From: JACDAN01 sp036380355 | GTDB lineage: Bacteria > Actinomycetota > Thermoleophilia > Gaiellales > Gaiellaceae | DNA: 22,408 nt | Direction of reading: 5' to 3' | Assembly: GCA_036380355.1 (NCBI GenBank) | Contig: DASVEW010000010.1 | Span: 1-22,408, forward strand | In this document: in pieces, positions 21,456 to 22,408 of the stretch | Layout of the letters: every line of letters starts with the position of its first letter | How positions within the stretch are numbered: the first letter of the stretch is position 1 | Program-made: the position numbers and the translations under genes | The notes under the pieces: model-generated | Told to the model about the DNA's origin: nothing | Database searches by the model: none | Seen by the model: only the letters and a program-made list of their open reading frames with translations

Positions 21456-21839
21456 ATGAACGACGACGGCAAGCGCGAAGTCGTCGGCGAGGTCTTGGAC
21501 GCCTTCAACCGACATGACCTGGACGCCATCATGTCCCACTTCGCAGAGGACTGCGTCTTTGAATCCCCCCGAGGGCCCGATGCCTGGGGGCGCCGCTTTG
21601 TCGGGAAGGAGGAGGTCAGGCGCGGCCTCGCTGCCCGCTTCGAAGGGATCCCCGACGTCCATTACGGCGATGACGAACATTTCGTGTCCGGCAACCGCGG
21701 CGCTTCGGAGTGGACCATCAGCGGCACTACGACGGAGGGCGAGAGAATCGAAGTACGCGGTTGCGACCTCTGGACCTTCGACGAGGACGGGAAGCTCACT
21801 CGTAAGGATTCGTTCTGGAAGATTCGCGAGCTGGCTTAG
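21456..21839 (+). CDS. NTF2-like / SnoaL-type protein
   Basis: A 127-residue protein of the NTF2-like (SnoaL, ketosteroid-isomerase) fold. It reads REVVGEVLDAFNRHDLDAIMSHFAEDCVFESP, FVGKEEVRRGLAARFEGIPD, then strands EHFVSGNRGASEWTISGTT, RIEVRGCDLWTFDEDGKLTR and KDSFWKI, the usual cone-shaped fold order. Such proteins are often small-molecule isomerases, cyclases or binding proteins; none can be picked here. The ATG at 21456 has GGGAGG 5 bases upstream; the longer frame from 21393 lacks support. It lies between two partial copies of the same cyclodeaminase 3' end, and its TAG overlaps the stop of the second copy. Confidence 0.88.
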   Translation: MNDDGKREVVGEVLDAFNRHDLDAIMSHFAEDCVFESPRGPDAWGRRFVGKEEVRRGLAARFEGIPDVHYGDDEHFVSGNRGASEWTISGTTTEGERIEVRGCDLWTFDEDGKLTRKDSFWKIRELA

Positions 21840-21997
21840 AGGTCGATCATCGGCAAGCTCAGCTCGTCAGTGCGCTCCATCGCCGTGAGAGCGATCCGAC
21901 CAAGCGCGCCTGCCCCGACTGCGTGGGCGAGGTTTATCGCAGTAGACGTGAGCCGTGCCTCGCCAGACGTTAGGAGCTGGTCTGACTGCTCAAGGAG
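21836..21997 (-). pseudogene. Chimeric remnant ending in the cyclodeaminase tail (copy 2)
   Basis: The minus-strand frame, bounded by TAA codons, has no start codon near its 5' end. Its last ~18 codons (ALTAMERTDELSLPMIDL) match the end of copy 1 (ALAAMERVGELSLPTLDL), and the DNA is clearly similar over about 60-70 bases. Further upstream the similarity breaks off abruptly: the DSTGLAIQDL segment is absent and replaced by LTSTAINLAHAVGAGALGRI, which I do not recognise. It is best read as a truncated or recombined copy. Its stop overlaps that of the NTF2-like gene. Confidence 0.55.
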
Positions 21998-22073
21998 TTA
22001 ACAAACCCAACGAGTCGCTCGGCCGACCGTAGGGAACGACGCGCCGGCTCTGCTCGCACCTTGCATCGACCGA

Positions 22074-22406
22074 CTAGATCTCGAGTGTGGGCAGATCCAA
22101 GTCGTTGGCCTTCTCCATCGCGGCGAGCGCGACCGCGAGGTCCTGGATCGCCAGGCCCGTCGAGTCGAAGATCGTGATGTCGTCGGGCGACTGGCGGCCC
22201 GGCGCGGTGCCGGCAAGCACGTCTCCAAGCTGCGTCACGTCGTCCTGGGTGATTGCACCCGCCTCCGCAGCGTGCGCAAGGTCGCCGTTGTGACTGGCCT
22301 GTTCCCAATCGTCGGCAAACACGCGGACCCGCGCCTCGGGGTCGGTTGTTATCTGCGATTCCCCGTCATCCCGGTCGTCGCAGAAGACCCGAACGCGCGC
22401 AAGCTC
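22074..22406 (-). CDS. Ornithine cyclodeaminase-type protein, C-terminal part (copy 3, runs off window)
   Basis: The open minus-strand frame continues to the right edge of the window. It encodes ARVRVFADDWEQASHNGDLA, AEAGAITQDDVTQLGDVLAG and DDITIFDSTGLAIQDLAVAL, ending AMEKANDLDLPTLEI. This is the C-terminal region of the ornithine cyclodeaminase/mu-crystallin family, which uses NAD(P) to deaminate ornithine or to make or reduce imino acids. An internal GTG at 22322 is not a credible start, because the frame stays open above it. ARVRVF occurs twice, 22 residues apart, an oddity that could mean a small internal duplication. Whether the gene is intact depends on sequence outside the window. 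Confidence 0.72.
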   Translation of the reverse strand, partial: ELARVRVFCDDRDDGESQITTDPEARVRVFADDWEQASHNGDLAHAAEAGAITQDDVTQLGDVLAGTAPGRQSPDDITIFDSTGLAIQDLAVALAAMEKANDLDLPTLEI

Positions 22407-22408
22407 CT

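Noticed and set aside
21361..21532. N-terminal extension of the copy 1 cyclodeaminase frame
   Set aside because: It runs antisense through the start and SD of the NTF2-like gene and has no family similarity.

Overview
The window is very GC-rich, almost fully coding, and bacterial. It carries the conserved block rnc – smc – ftsY – ffh – rpsP – khpA – rimM – trmD – lepB – rplS – rnhB – yraN – DNA methyltransferase – comM – dprA on the + strand. This order, the base composition and the many genes that start without a Shine-Dalgarno (SD) site point to a high-GC Actinomycetota chromosome, perhaps a deep lineage such as Thermoleophilia. That placement is inference; there is no rRNA in the window to settle it.

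Layout. (1) 1-2500: the 3' end of rnc, then an antisense secreted FG-GAP beta-propeller/HYR protein. (2) 2500-6335: smc, with unusually short coiled coils, and ftsY, separated by a small antisense MmcQ/YjbR gene. (3) 6331-9942: minus-strand cluster of a 975-aa cyclase-homology/AAA-ATPase/TPR protein followed by three small dodecin-like genes. (4) 9988-15202: SRP and ribosome-maturation block, with a trmD whose only plausible start is CTG and an rplS/rnhB overlap read in two frames. (5) 15236-18716: orphan DNA methyltransferase and the competence pair comM-dprA. (6) 18736-20860: FAD amine/amino-acid oxidase, VOC protein and a small Cys-rich protein. (7) 20858-22408: a degraded accessory region with three copies of the 3' end of an ornithine cyclodeaminase-type gene, one pair flanking an NTF2-like gene.

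How the genes work together. Ffh and FtsY deliver ribosomes making membrane proteins, and LepB cleaves the signal peptides. S16, L19, RimM, TrmD and KhpA serve ribosome assembly and tRNA modification. SMC, RNase HII, YraN, ComM, DprA and the methyltransferase serve chromosome upkeep and DNA handling.

The strongest unlisted signal is regulatory. Almost every gene lacking an SD and not sitting directly behind another gene has TAnnnT 6-9 bases before its start codon, the arrangement of a -10 box driving a leaderless mRNA. At mmcQ/ftsY a single 10-bp palindrome supplies this box in both directions. No stretch over 300 bases lacks a gene or gene remnant. I saw no tRNA, rRNA, CRISPR array or transposase.
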